Below are positions 9,600-18,906 of a stretch of 64,000 bases of DNA, piece after piece. The stretch spans positions 66,961 to 130,960 of the forward strand of contig CAYNGJ010000011.1 of NCBI GenBank assembly GCA_964396895.1. Direction: 5' to 3'. The stretch is from UBA2334 sp964396895 (GTDB lineage Bacteria; Pseudomonadota; Gammaproteobacteria; Burkholderiales; Burkholderiaceae_C). Position numbers and translations under genes: made by a program. Each line of letters begins with the position of its first letter. Position 1 is the stretch's first letter. Below the pieces are notes generated by a model. That model was not told the DNA's origin and made no database searches. It was given only the letters and a program-made list of their open reading frames with translations.

Positions 9600-9603
<4 letters not shown>
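8644..9603 (-). CDS. rfbD: dTDP-4-dehydrorhamnose reductase
   Basis: Encodes 319 residues. RmlD reduces dTDP-4-keto-L-rhamnose to dTDP-L-rhamnose with NAD(P)H. It has the Rossmann start MNILLLGKNGQVG, the segment VIVNAAAHTAVDKAES, the catalytic region STDYVFNG and the YGQTKLEGE YxxxK pair. It is somewhat longer than typical RmlD (about 290-300) because of a Gly/Ala-rich stretch near residue 220. Overlaps both neighbours by 4 bases. Confidence 0.95.
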
Positions 9604-10697
<1,094 letters not shown>

Positions 10698-10784
10698 GTT
10701 GCTGATAAAGGTAGTACCGCCTGCGCGGTGAGGGGCCGCACCGGCCCTGCCAACCAGCGATTATCTCAGGCGCCCAGCGCCAAG

Positions 10785-12782
10785 TCAGAAGTGGATGCCC
10801 CGCATCATCTGCTGCATGGCCACGGCTTCGGGCGAGAGCTGGGGTTTGGCCCCCTTGTCGCCCTTGGCCGCCGACGAGTCCGGGAACATGCGAAAACTCG
10901 TGTTCATGACGATTTGCGCGATGCGCGGCACCAGCGCGTGCAGCACCTGACCGGTGATACCCAGCCGCGTGGCGACCCGCACGGGTTTGTAGATGCAGGC
11001 CTGGGCAATCATGTCGCCCGCTTCTTCCGGCTCCAGCGTGGGCACGTTGTTGTAGATTTTGGTGGGCGCGATCATGGGGGTGCGCACCAGCGGCATGTTG
11101 ATGGTGGTGAAGGTGATGCCCACATCGGCAAACTCGCTGCTGGCGCAGCGCGTCCAGGCATCCAGCGCGGCCTTGCTGGCCACGTAGGCCGAGAAGCGCG
11201 GCGCATTGGTCAGCACCCCAATGGAGCTGATGTTGACCACATGGCCCTTGCGCTTGGCCGCCATGCCGGGCAAAAAGCCCAGGGTCACCCGCAGGCTGCC
11301 AAAGTAGTTGAGCTGCATGGTGCGCTCGTAGTCGTGGAAGCGGTCGTAGCTGCCCTCGATGGCGCGGCGGATGCTGCGGCCCGCGTTGTTGATGAGGAAG
11401 TCCACCCCGCCATGGTCGGCAATGACCTGCTGCACAAAGCGGTCGCAGTCGGCCATGTCGGCGATGTCCACCGCGTAGGCGATGAAGCGGTGGCCTTTGG
11501 CTTCGGCCTCGGCGCAGGCTTCGTCCAGCTTGGCCTGGTCGCGCCCGCAGATGAGGGTGGTGGCGCCGGCCTCGGCAAACTTGTGCGCCGCCGCCAGGCC
11601 AATGCCCGAGCTGCCCCCCGTCACCAGCACCACCTTGCCGCCCACCGTGCCCTTGAGGCTGCGGTCAATGTGCAGGTCGGGGTCCAGGTGGCGCTCCCAG
11701 TAGTCCCACAGCCGCCAGGCGTAGTCGTGCAGGTTGGGGCAGACCACGCCGCTGCCCTTGAGCATGGCATCGGTCTCGCGCCGGTCAAACCGGGTGGGGT
11801 AGTTGACGAAGGTGAGGATGTCTTCTGGCAGCCCCAGGTCCTGCAGCACGGCGTTGCGCACACGGCGCACGGGGGCCAGCGCCATCAGGCCCTTTTTGAC
11901 GCTTTTGGGGATGAAGCCCAGCAGCGCAGCATTGATGAACAGGTTCATGCGCGGGGCGTGCGCGGCGCGGCTGAAAATGTCCAGCACGTCACCCACGCGG
12001 TAACCCACCGGGTCCACCAGGTGGAAGCAGCGGCTGGCGGTGGCGGGCTGGTGGCTGATGTGGTCCAGTGCGTTCACCACAAAGTCCACCGGCACGATGT
12101 TGATGCGCCCGCCCTCCAGCCCCACGCTGGGCATCCAGGGCGGCAATATCTGCCGCATGCGCTGGATGAGCTTGAAGAAGTAGTAGGGCCCGTCGATCTT
12201 GTCCATCTCGCCGGTGGTGCTGTCGCCCACCACCATGGCGGGGCGGTACACCGTCCAGGGCAGCTTGCACGCCTTGCGCACCACTTTTTCGCTCTCGTGC
12301 TTGGTCATGAAGTAGGGATGGTCCAGCCCCTCGGCTTCGTCAAACATGTCCTCGCGGAACACCCCTTCGTACAGGCCCGCCGCCGCGATGGACGACACAT
12401 GGTGCACATGACCCGCCTCGATGGCCTGGGCAAACTCCACCATGTGGCGCGTGCCCTCGATGTTGACGGCGGCCTGCGTGTCCTCGTCCGCCCCCAGGTC
12501 GTACACCGCCGCCAGGTGGTGCAAATGGGCGATGCGGCCCTTGAGGTGCCGGATGTCGGCGGCAGACACCCCCAGCTTCTGGCTCGTCAGGTCACCGTGC
12601 ACAGGCACCGCACGGGCCTTGGCCTTGGCCGTGGTCAGGCCCCAGTGGTCATGCAAATCCGCCACTTTGCCGGCGCTTTGCGCACGGATCAGGAAATACA
12701 CCGTGCTGCCTTTGCGCTCCAACAATTTTTTGACCAAGCGCTTGCCAATGAAGCCCGTGGCCCCCGTCACAAAATATTCCAT
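10785..12782 (-). CDS. Alcohol-forming fatty acyl-CoA reductase, two-domain (Marinobacter FAR type)
   Basis: Encodes 665 residues. The N-terminal domain (about 1-370) is an extended SDR/thioester reductase with VTGATGFIGKRL and a YxxxK pair at Y157/K161. The C-terminal domain (about 382-620) is a classical SDR with VTGGSSGIG, NNAG near 466, Ser520 and a YxxxK pair at Y533/K537. This order, length and many segments (for example AAVYDLGADE, KIDGPYYFFK, MRGIHF at the end) match what I recall of the Marinobacter fatty acyl-CoA reductase, which reduces acyl-CoA to fatty alcohol with NADPH. The start at 12782 has AGGAG eight bases upstream; an ATG at 12788 is too close to it. Likely supplies fatty alcohol to the wax ester synthase 4 kb away. 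Confidence 0.85.
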   Translation of the reverse strand: MEYFVTGATGFIGKRLVKKLLERKGSTVYFLIRAQSAGKVADLHDHWGLTTAKAKARAVPVHGDLTSQKLGVSAADIRHLKGRIAHLHHLAAVYDLGADEDTQAAVNIEGTRHMVEFAQAIEAGHVHHVSSIAAAGLYEGVFREDMFDEAEGLDHPYFMTKHESEKVVRKACKLPWTVYRPAMVVGDSTTGEMDKIDGPYYFFKLIQRMRQILPPWMPSVGLEGGRINIVPVDFVVNALDHISHQPATASRCFHLVDPVGYRVGDVLDIFSRAAHAPRMNLFINAALLGFIPKSVKKGLMALAPVRRVRNAVLQDLGLPEDILTFVNYPTRFDRRETDAMLKGSGVVCPNLHDYAWRLWDYWERHLDPDLHIDRSLKGTVGGKVVLVTGGSSGIGLAAAHKFAEAGATTLICGRDQAKLDEACAEAEAKGHRFIAYAVDIADMADCDRFVQQVIADHGGVDFLINNAGRSIRRAIEGSYDRFHDYERTMQLNYFGSLRVTLGFLPGMAAKRKGHVVNISSIGVLTNAPRFSAYVASKAALDAWTRCASSEFADVGITFTTINMPLVRTPMIAPTKIYNNVPTLEPEEAGDMIAQACIYKPVRVATRLGITGQVLHALVPRIAQIVMNTSFRMFPDSSAAKGDKGAKPQLSPEAVAMQQMMRGIHF

Positions 12783-12947
12783 GTGCATGACTCCTGAAAA
12801 AGTGGGTGTCATTCTGCCGATGGATGCGCTCAGGGGCTTCCGAACAAACCCGGGTGAGGCATCGACGCACGCCCCTAGATCGCTAGTTGCCCACACCTAA
12901 ACACACGCAGCCCCTCTGCGTACAGTGAAAACACACCGGCCAAGCTG

Positions 12948-12960
12948 GACCAGATTGGTC
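12948..12960. promoter_or_regulatory. Inverted repeat upstream of the phasin gene, possible operator
   Basis: GACCA-GAT-TGGTC, a 5-base inverted repeat with a 3-base spacer, 49 bases before the phasin start and within the region between the divergent reductase and phasin genes. It could bind a regulator such as the nearby TetR protein, but the repeat is short and may be chance. Confidence 0.3.
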
Positions 12961-13009
12961 AAGACTGGCCACCACCCCTATCATCTTCACACCCTACCCG
13001 GAGGACCCC

Positions 13010-13621
13010 ATGGTCAAAAAACTGCAGAAAATCAGCGCCAAAAAATCCAGCGACACCACCAGCCCCTTGGCGGGAGCGGTCAAAGAATCGGCTCAGCAAA
13101 TCTGGCTGGCAGGTTTGGGCGCATTCGCCAAAGCCCAACAGGAAGGCACCAAGGCCTTTGAAAGCCTGGTCAAAGAAGGTCTGTCCGTCCAGCGCAAAAC
13201 CCAGGCAGTGGCTGAAGAGCGCATCACCGATGCCACCAGCCGCATGACCAGCATGGCCAACGACATCAGCACCAAGGCCAGCGGCCAGTGGGACAAGCTG
13301 GAGAGCATTTTTGAAGACCGCGTGGCCCGCACACTGAACAAGCTGGGTGTGCCCTCGGCCCAGGACATCGATGCGCTGATTGCCCGCATCGACGAACTCA
13401 ACCGCAACGTGCAAAAGCTGCAGCCCAAAACCGCCACCAAGGTCGCCGCACCCAAGACCGAGGCCGCCCCGCCTGCCACCAAGCGCCCAGCCGCCAAAAA
13501 GGCCCCCCCCCGCACAGCCACACCCGTGGCCGCCAAGCGCCCCGCCACCAAAAGGATCGTAAAGGCCCAGACTCCAGCGGCTGACGCACCAGCTGTGGAC
13601 ACACCCACCACAGCAGCCTGA
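13010..13621 (+). CDS. Phasin (PHA granule-associated protein) with Lys/Ala/Pro-rich tail
   Basis: Encodes 203 residues. Residues about 15-135 form the amphipathic helical phasin domain (ESAQQIWLAGLGAFAKAQQ, KAFESLVKEG, RVARTLNKLGVPS), and the remainder is a low-complexity tail rich in Lys, Ala, Pro and Thr, like the histone-like tail of PhaF/PhaI-type phasins. Such proteins coat polyhydroxyalkanoate or other lipid inclusions, and basic tails can bind DNA. A good ribosome site (CCGGAGGA) precedes the ATG. It is divergent from the fatty acyl-CoA reductase and is followed by two strong hairpins and a patatin-like gene. Confidence 0.88.
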   Translation: MVKKLQKISAKKSSDTTSPLAGAVKESAQQIWLAGLGAFAKAQQEGTKAFESLVKEGLSVQRKTQAVAEERITDATSRMTSMANDISTKASGQWDKLESIFEDRVARTLNKLGVPSAQDIDALIARIDELNRNVQKLQPKTATKVAAPKTEAAPPATKRPAAKKAPPRTATPVAAKRPATKRIVKAQTPAADAPAVDTPTTAA

Positions 13622-13644
13622 CCGCTGCGCCATCCCCTCCCCCC

Positions 13645-13697
13645 AGGCCGCTCACGGCGGGCACCCTCCCCGGTGCCCACCCGCTGTGAGCGGCCTT
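13645..13697 (+). terminator. Long hairpin after the phasin gene, terminator-like
   Basis: The arms AGGCCGCTCAC and GTGAGCGGCCT pair around a second inner pairing of GGGCACC with GGTGCCC, giving a long GC-rich stem 24 bases after the phasin stop. Only a weak T tract follows (TTGTC), so this may be an mRNA-stabilising or attenuating structure rather than a strong intrinsic terminator. Confidence 0.5.
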
Positions 13698-13704
13698 GTC
13701 ACGA

Positions 13705-13739
13705 CGGGCTGTCGTGCTGCGATGCAGCATGACAGCCCG
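13705..13739. repeat. Second hairpin, 35 bases, between phasin and patatin genes
   Basis: The arms CGGGCTGTC-G-TGCTGC and GCAGCA-T-GACAGCCCG pair with one mismatch around a GAT loop. It begins 7 bases after the first hairpin and ends 25 bases before the chosen patatin start, so the two together fill nearly the whole intergenic space. Confidence 0.55.
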
Positions 13740-13764
13740 CAGGAGCACCCTACACTTGCCCAGC

Positions 13765-15084
13765 ATGAGCCCCTCCCAACCCCAGCGACCTGCGGCGTCC
13801 GCCGCATCGGCCAAGCACACCGCCACCCGCTCGGCGCGGCCACGTGCCAGGGTGGCACTGGCGCTGGCCGGGGGTGGCCCCTTGGGGGCCATTTACGAAA
13901 TCGGGGCCCTGTGTGCGCTGGACGAAGCGCTGCAAGGCCTTGACCTGCACGCCTGCCACCACTACGTGGGGGTGTCGGCCGGTGGGTTCATTGCTGCGGG
14001 CCTGGCCAACGGCATGACCCCGCGTGAGCTCTGCCACCTGTTCATCGCCACCGGCACGGACGACGGCGAGACCTTTGACCCCGCCTGGCTCATGCGCCCG
14101 GCGTATGCCGAGCTCGCCCAACGACTGGCGATGCTGCCCGGCCTGGGGCTGAAAACCCTGTGGGCCTGGACACTGGGACGCAAACCACTCATCAGCGCGC
14201 TGGAAAAAATGGCCCCCGCCCTGCCCACCGGCCTGTTCAGCAACGAAGAGGTGGACCGGCAAGTGGCCCGCCTGTTCTCCAAGCCCGGCCGCACCAATGA
14301 TTTCCGGCAACTCCGGCAGCGCCTGACCCTGGTGGCCACCCACCTCGACAGCGGTGAGGCCGCGCCCTTTGGCCGTGAGGGCTGGGACCACGTGCCCATT
14401 TCCAAGGCCATTGCGGCCAGCGCCGCCCTGCCCGGCCTGTTCCCCCCGGTGGAAATTGACGGGCGGTATTACGTGGACGGTGCCCTGAAAAAAACCATGC
14501 ACGCCAGCGTGGCCCTGGACGAAGGTGTGGACGTGATGTTCTGCCTGAACCCCCTGGTGCCGTTTGACGCCACCCTGCCAGACGTGCAGCGCCTGGGCCA
14601 GCGCCATGGCCGCCCCATTCCCTCCATGACGGAGGGTGGGTTTCCGGCGGTGATGAGCCAGACCTTCCGCAGCATGATCCACTCCCGCCTGGAGCTGGGC
14701 ATGAAGCAGTACGAGCGCAGTTACCCGCACACCGCCATCGTGCTCATCGAGCCCGACCACCGCGATGCCGAGCTGTTCTTGGCCAACACCTTCAGCTACC
14801 ACCAGCGCAGCCAACTGGCCGAACACGCCTACCAGCAGACCCGCCAGTTGCTGCGCACCCAGTTCACCACCCTGAGCGGCAAGCTGCGCCCACACGGCAT
14901 CAGCCTGAACCGCGCGGTGCTCGACGACCCCACGCGCCACCTGCTCCCCACCGCCACCGGACCGGCCACGCGCCGCCCGAAGGCCACCGCACCACGCCGC
15001 CTGGGTGCGGCGCTGGACAGGCTGCAAGACAGTGTGGACGACCTGCAACACGCCGTGGCCAGCGGCTCGGTGACCCACCGCTGA
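13765..15084 (+). CDS. Patatin-like phospholipase/lipase
   Basis: Encodes 439 residues. The patatin core spans about residues 28-260: the oxyanion loop AGGGPLGAIYE, the nucleophile elbow GVSAGG (Ser of GxSxG), and the catalytic Asp in YVDGALKK. Patatin proteins hydrolyse acyl esters of phospholipids, triacylglycerols or, in some bacteria, PHA. Between a phasin and a TetR gene in a wax-ester region, mobilisation of stored lipid is a fair guess but is inferred. The chosen ATG follows the second hairpin; in-frame ATGs at 13696 and 13729 would place the start inside it. The C-terminal 60 residues are Arg/Ala/Pro-rich and not part of the fold. Confidence 0.82.
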   Translation: MSPSQPQRPAASAASAKHTATRSARPRARVALALAGGGPLGAIYEIGALCALDEALQGLDLHACHHYVGVSAGGFIAAGLANGMTPRELCHLFIATGTDDGETFDPAWLMRPAYAELAQRLAMLPGLGLKTLWAWTLGRKPLISALEKMAPALPTGLFSNEEVDRQVARLFSKPGRTNDFRQLRQRLTLVATHLDSGEAAPFGREGWDHVPISKAIAASAALPGLFPPVEIDGRYYVDGALKKTMHASVALDEGVDVMFCLNPLVPFDATLPDVQRLGQRHGRPIPSMTEGGFPAVMSQTFRSMIHSRLELGMKQYERSYPHTAIVLIEPDHRDAELFLANTFSYHQRSQLAEHAYQQTRQLLRTQFTTLSGKLRPHGISLNRAVLDDPTRHLLPTATGPATRRPKATAPRRLGAALDRLQDSVDDLQHAVASGSVTHR

Positions 15085-15110
15085 CACACCGCCCTCCCGA
15101 AAGACACCGG

Positions 15111-15767
15111 ATGCCCAAAAAGCCCCCCCGCCGCACGGCAGAACGCATACTGGAGGTCACACTCGACCTGTTCAACCGGTTTGGTGAACCCAATGTGTCC
15201 ACCACCCTCATCTCGGCCGAACTGGGCATCAGCCCTGGCAACCTGTACTACCACTACCCCGCCAAAGACGAGCTCATCAACGCCTTGTATGCGCGTTACG
15301 AGCACAGTCTGACGGAAATCCTCATGGCCAGTGACGACGTGCGCAACGTGGAAGACGCCTGGTTCTTCATGCACACCCTGTTCGAGCGCATCTGGCAGCA
15401 CCGGTTTCTGTACCGCGACCTGTCCGACCTGCTCAGTAAAAACCGCCGCCTGGAAATGCAGTTCCAGCTCATGATCCGGCACAAATCGCGCGCCATCCGA
15501 GCCATGCTCGACGCCATGGGTCGCGCAGGCAGCTTGCGCCTGGACGCGCGCGAACTCGACACCACCGCCAACTGCATGGTGGTGGTGCTGACCTACTGGC
15601 TCAACTTCGAATACGCCCGCGACCCGCGCCACGCGCTGGAGCCCGAGCACGCCGAGGCCGCCCTGGTGCGCGGGGGCGCCCATGTGCTGAACCTGCTGGC
15701 GCCCTACATGGAACCCACGCAGCGCGAACACCTGCTGCAACTGACCGGCGCCTACGCCAGCCATTGA
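15111..15767 (+). CDS. TetR-family transcriptional regulator
   Basis: Encodes 218 residues. The first 60 residues are a TetR helix-turn-helix domain: ERILEVTLDLFNRFG, then STTLISAELGISPGNLYYHYPAKDEL, a close match to the family recognition helix. The rest is the helical ligand-binding domain. TetR proteins with this HTH are common near lipid and fatty-acid genes and usually repress until an acyl ligand binds. It lies 26 bases after the patatin gene and probably shares its transcript. Target genes are unknown, but the lipid genes around it are obvious candidates. Confidence 0.85.
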   Translation: MPKKPPRRTAERILEVTLDLFNRFGEPNVSTTLISAELGISPGNLYYHYPAKDELINALYARYEHSLTEILMASDDVRNVEDAWFFMHTLFERIWQHRFLYRDLSDLLSKNRRLEMQFQLMIRHKSRAIRAMLDAMGRAGSLRLDARELDTTANCMVVVLTYWLNFEYARDPRHALEPEHAEAALVRGGAHVLNLLAPYMEPTQREHLLQLTGAYASH

Positions 15768-15973
15768 CCCGCGCCTCACCGCGCGGCGTTGCAACGGCCA
15801 CACGGTGGTGGCCGTCGACCTTTGACGGGCATCAAACAGCGTGCACACGACATGCCCCCACACCCCCGCCTGGGGGCCTGGCTGAGGCAGAATTGCGCCT
15901 TGGGCCGCCACGACCTCGCAGGGAGGTTTTATCTGCAGGCCGACACCCACAAAAATAAGATCAGGAGACGCGC

Positions 15974-16747
15974 ATGTCCAAATGGGCCAAATTTCCCCAC
16001 CTGGGGGAGTTCACCTACACCGCCAACACCCTCAAAAAGCATTGGGAGCGCCTGCACGCCGGCGACTGCGAGCCTTGTCCCAAAGATGCCGATGCACTGT
16101 CGGCCTGGGTGCTCTACCACAATGGCCAGTTCGAGGAGGCCGTGCGCGCCGGGCTGTCGGCGGGCGGCAGCGGCCTCACGGCGGCCAACAAGGCCACCTG
16201 CATCTATGCCACCTACCTGGAGCCCAAAGAGGCCCAGCGGCTGGCGCTGTTCATGGCGGTGGCCGAGCGCACCCAAGCCCACCAGGCACAAGACGCCAGC
16301 GACGCCAACGCCTGGTACCTGCAGGCCTATGCGCTGGGCCGCTACAGCCAGGGCATCAGCGTGGCCAAAGCCTTGGCCGAAGGCCTGGGCACCAAAGTGC
16401 GCAAGGCCCTGGAGACCACACTGAAACTGGCCCCCCAGCACGCCGACGCGCACATTGCCATGGCGGCTTTCCACGCCGAGGTCATTGACAAAGTGGGCCC
16501 ACTCATCGGGGGCATGACCTACGGGGCCAAAAAAGACACCGGCCTGCGGCACTACCAGACCGCACTGTCGCTCAACCCGCACTCGGCCATCGCCATGATC
16601 GAGTACGCCAACGGCATGGTGATGCTGGAGGGCGACAAGCGCATGGCCGAGGCCACCGCGCTTTATGAAAAAGCCGCTGCTACCCAGCCAGCTGATGCCA
16701 TGGAGCGGCTGGACGTGGAGATGGCCAAGGTCGAACTGGCCGACTGA
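15974..16747 (+). CDS. TPR-like protein of unknown function
   Basis: Encodes 257 residues with helical repeats resembling tetratricopeptides: ALSAWVLYHNGQFEEAVRAG (about 43-62), DANAWYLQAYALGRYSQG (about 113-130), ETTLKLAPQHADAHIAMAAFH (about 146-166) and HYQTALSLNPHSAIAMIEYA (about 192-211). No signal peptide is visible, so it is probably cytosolic. A ribosome site (CAGGAGA) precedes the ATG. It resembles TRAP-associated T-component proteins only in general helical pattern. It converges on the wax ester synthase gene, with 44 bases between their stops. Confidence 0.7.
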   Translation: MSKWAKFPHLGEFTYTANTLKKHWERLHAGDCEPCPKDADALSAWVLYHNGQFEEAVRAGLSAGGSGLTAANKATCIYATYLEPKEAQRLALFMAVAERTQAHQAQDASDANAWYLQAYALGRYSQGISVAKALAEGLGTKVRKALETTLKLAPQHADAHIAMAAFHAEVIDKVGPLIGGMTYGAKKDTGLRHYQTALSLNPHSAIAMIEYANGMVMLEGDKRMAEATALYEKAAATQPADAMERLDVEMAKVELAD

Positions 16748-16791
16748 ACCGTCAGCCGCCAGCCTTGTTGGGCAAGCCCGGCGGGGGGCCT

Positions 16792-18363
16792 TCAAAAGCC
16801 CTCGTCGCCCCAGGGCAACATGAGCGCCAGCCACGACAGGCTGGCGAACTGGGGCGCGAACTGGTCAATGATGTGCTGCGGCTGGGCGCACATGCCGGTG
16901 TCGGTGATCAAGCCAAACTGCACCCCACCGCCGTAGCTCAGGATGGACACGCCCACCCCGATGTCGCCCGACTGCGGCACCCAAAACATCATCTGCTCCA
17001 GCGTGGCCCCGCACAGGCGCAACTTGTCGGCGGGACCGGGCACATTGGTCATCACCGCCGAGGTTTTGCGCGAGAACAGGCCCAGCATGGCCTCTTGCGC
17101 CGGCTTGACCAACAACCCCGCCACCGACAGCAGCCCAAACGCCAGCAAGGGTTGCGTGCTGCCCTTGAGGCTGGCCATGCGCTGGCGCACGGCGTAAACG
17201 CGCTCAATGGGGTTGTCCAGCCCAATGGGCAACACCAGCGGCACCAGGCCAAACCGGTTGCCCAGCTTCCAGGCCTGGTCCATGGGCCGCAGGTTCACCG
17301 GCACCATGGCGCGGATTTCTTTGCCCGCCACGTCCTCGCCCTGCTGCTGCAGGTAGGCGCCCAGCGCACCGGCCACGCAGCTCAGCAACACGTCGTTGAC
17401 CGAACAGCCCAGGGCCTTGCCCACGCCTTTCACCTCGTCCAGCGCAATGGGCTCACACCAGGCCACGGCCTTTTGGGCCTGGGGCCGGCCTTTGAAGCGG
17501 GTGGGTGAATCGTCGGCCATGAGGGCCAGGGCCGCCAGGTCTTTCACCAACTGCCCGCCCATGCGCGCCATGTCCAGCGACGCGTGCAAAGCCGCGTCCA
17601 GGCACTGGCTGGGGTGGGACAACGCGCTCAGGGAATGCGACACGCCGCCGCCAGCGGCATCCAGCGCCTTGACCGCCAACTGAGACAGGGGGCGCACCAG
17701 GCTGTCGGCCAGCCAGGCCTGGGCGTTGCCCAGCCCGCCATCGTCCGCCACCCGGCGGCGCGAGCGGCGGGACGGTGCCTCACCCCCATCGACCAGGCCC
17801 ATCATGACGGTGATGAGGGCAATGCCGTCGGCGATGCAGTGGTGGATGCGGGCAATCAGGGCCGAACCACCCTCGTAGTCCTCCACCAGGTGGAACTGCC
17901 ACAGCGGGTGCAAACGGCTCAGGGGCTGCATGGCCAGGTCGGCCACGCGCTGTTGCAGCGCGTGCTGGGCCGGCACCTGCGTGGGTAGGGCCTCGCGCAC
18001 CACGTGGCGGTGCACGTCGAACAGCGGGTCCTCCACCCAGGTGGCGCCGGCCGCGTCCTCCACCGTGCGCTGGCGAAAGCGGGCAATGGGCACCAGGCGC
18101 TCGGTCACCCGTTCGCACAGGGCGGCGTGGTCGATGCCGGGGCGGATGATCCACACCCCCATGATCATCATGAGGTTGGCATCGGTGTCCATGCGCAGCC
18201 AGGCCGTGTCCACCTTGCTCATGCGCTCGCCGGTCAGGCCCAACATGTTTTTGAGCGCACCGTTGGCACCCGCCAGCGCGGCTTTGGACTGGGCGGGCTT
18301 GACAGCGCCCACGGCATGGCGTGCCGGTGCGGCGGTGGTGCGGGAAGAAACACGGGTGACCAT
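16792..18363 (-). CDS. Wax ester synthase / acyl-CoA:diacylglycerol acyltransferase (WS/DGAT)
   Basis: Encodes 523 residues. The defining catalytic motif HHxxxDG is HHCIADG at residues 174-180, preceded by the family PLW motif (HPLWQFHLVED, about 152-162). The second WS/DGAT motif, SVNDVLLSCVAGAL, and a C-terminal TNVPGP segment are also present. These enzymes condense acyl-CoA with a fatty alcohol to a wax ester, or with diacylglycerol to a triacylglycerol, at the inner membrane where lipid droplets form. The N-terminal 35 residues before the fold are unusually long. The start at 18363 is the last in-frame ATG before the conserved region. Divergent from the acyl-CoA-binding protein gene. Confidence 0.92.
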   Translation of the reverse strand: MVTRVSSRTTAAPARHAVGAVKPAQSKAALAGANGALKNMLGLTGERMSKVDTAWLRMDTDANLMMIMGVWIIRPGIDHAALCERVTERLVPIARFRQRTVEDAAGATWVEDPLFDVHRHVVREALPTQVPAQHALQQRVADLAMQPLSRLHPLWQFHLVEDYEGGSALIARIHHCIADGIALITVMMGLVDGGEAPSRRSRRRVADDGGLGNAQAWLADSLVRPLSQLAVKALDAAGGGVSHSLSALSHPSQCLDAALHASLDMARMGGQLVKDLAALALMADDSPTRFKGRPQAQKAVAWCEPIALDEVKGVGKALGCSVNDVLLSCVAGALGAYLQQQGEDVAGKEIRAMVPVNLRPMDQAWKLGNRFGLVPLVLPIGLDNPIERVYAVRQRMASLKGSTQPLLAFGLLSVAGLLVKPAQEAMLGLFSRKTSAVMTNVPGPADKLRLCGATLEQMMFWVPQSGDIGVGVSILSYGGGVQFGLITDTGMCAQPQHIIDQFAPQFASLSWLALMLPWGDEGF

Positions 18364-18518
18364 GGGTGCTTTCAGAAAAGGCGTCGGGCGGCGCGCCTGG
18401 AGGTTTCCCCCTATTTTGCAACCCGGCAGACCCCTAAGATACCGGACAAACACTGCCCTGCCCCCGGGCATCGGCGGGCTTAGGCCTCCCTCTCCAATCC
18501 AACCAAGGACCCCCCACC
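18364..18518. promoter_or_regulatory. Divergent intergenic region between WS/DGAT and acyl-CoA-binding protein
   Basis: A 155-base gap from which both genes are read outward, so it must hold both promoters unless one gene is read from elsewhere. I do not see clear -35/-10 boxes. The ribosome site AAGGAC lies shortly before the acyl-CoA-binding protein start. Confidence 0.5.
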
Positions 18519-18773
18519 ATGACCGACCTGAACACCGCGTTTGAAGCCGCCGTGGCCAACTCCAAAAACCTGAGCGAGCGCCCCGACAACAACACCCTGC
18601 TGCAAATCTACGCGCTGTACAAACAGGCATCGGTGGGCGACAACGCCGAGAAAAAGCCCGGCTTTGGCGACATGGTGGGCCGCGCCAAGTGGGACGCCTG
18701 GGCGAAGCTCAAGGGCACGGCCAGCGACGCGGCCAAGCAGCAGTACATTGACCTGATCGAGTCCCTCAGCTGA
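18519..18773 (+). CDS. Acyl-CoA-binding protein (ACBP)
   Basis: Encodes 84 residues, the exact size of the four-helix ACBP fold. The signature YALYKQASVGD and the segment KWDAWAKLKGTASDAAKQQYIDLI contain the conserved residues that hold the CoA and acyl chain (Tyr and Lys of YxLYKQ, Trp-Asp-Ala-Trp). ACBP binds long-chain acyl-CoA in the cytosol and delivers it to acyltransferases. It is common in eukaryotes and found in only some bacteria. Placement back to back with a WS/DGAT suggests it feeds acyl-CoA to wax or triacylglycerol synthesis. Confidence 0.93.
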   Translation: MTDLNTAFEAAVANSKNLSERPDNNTLLQIYALYKQASVGDNAEKKPGFGDMVGRAKWDAWAKLKGTASDAAKQQYIDLIESLS

Positions 18774-18807
18774 TTCAGGCAACCGCTCTGGCGCAACCGG
18801 CGCTATG

Positions 18808-18837
18808 CAAAAAACCACCATTTTTGGTGGTTTTTTT
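18808..18837. terminator. Bidirectional intrinsic terminator
   Basis: AACCACCA and TGGTGGTT form a stem with a TTT-rich loop, flanked by A-run on the left and T7 on the right. It can end both the acyl-CoA-binding protein transcript (plus) and anything read from the minus strand after the CoA transferase, which ends at 18907. Confidence 0.88.
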
Positions 18838-18906
18838 ATGCCTCAGCGCTTTTATTTGAATGATTTGTTGCTACAAATAATTCCACAAATTTGCAAAAAC
18901 TACCCG

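Noticed and set aside
13750..15087. Minus-strand open frame opposite the patatin gene
   Set aside because: It mirrors the patatin codons and has no motif, while the plus frame shows GxSxG and DGA.
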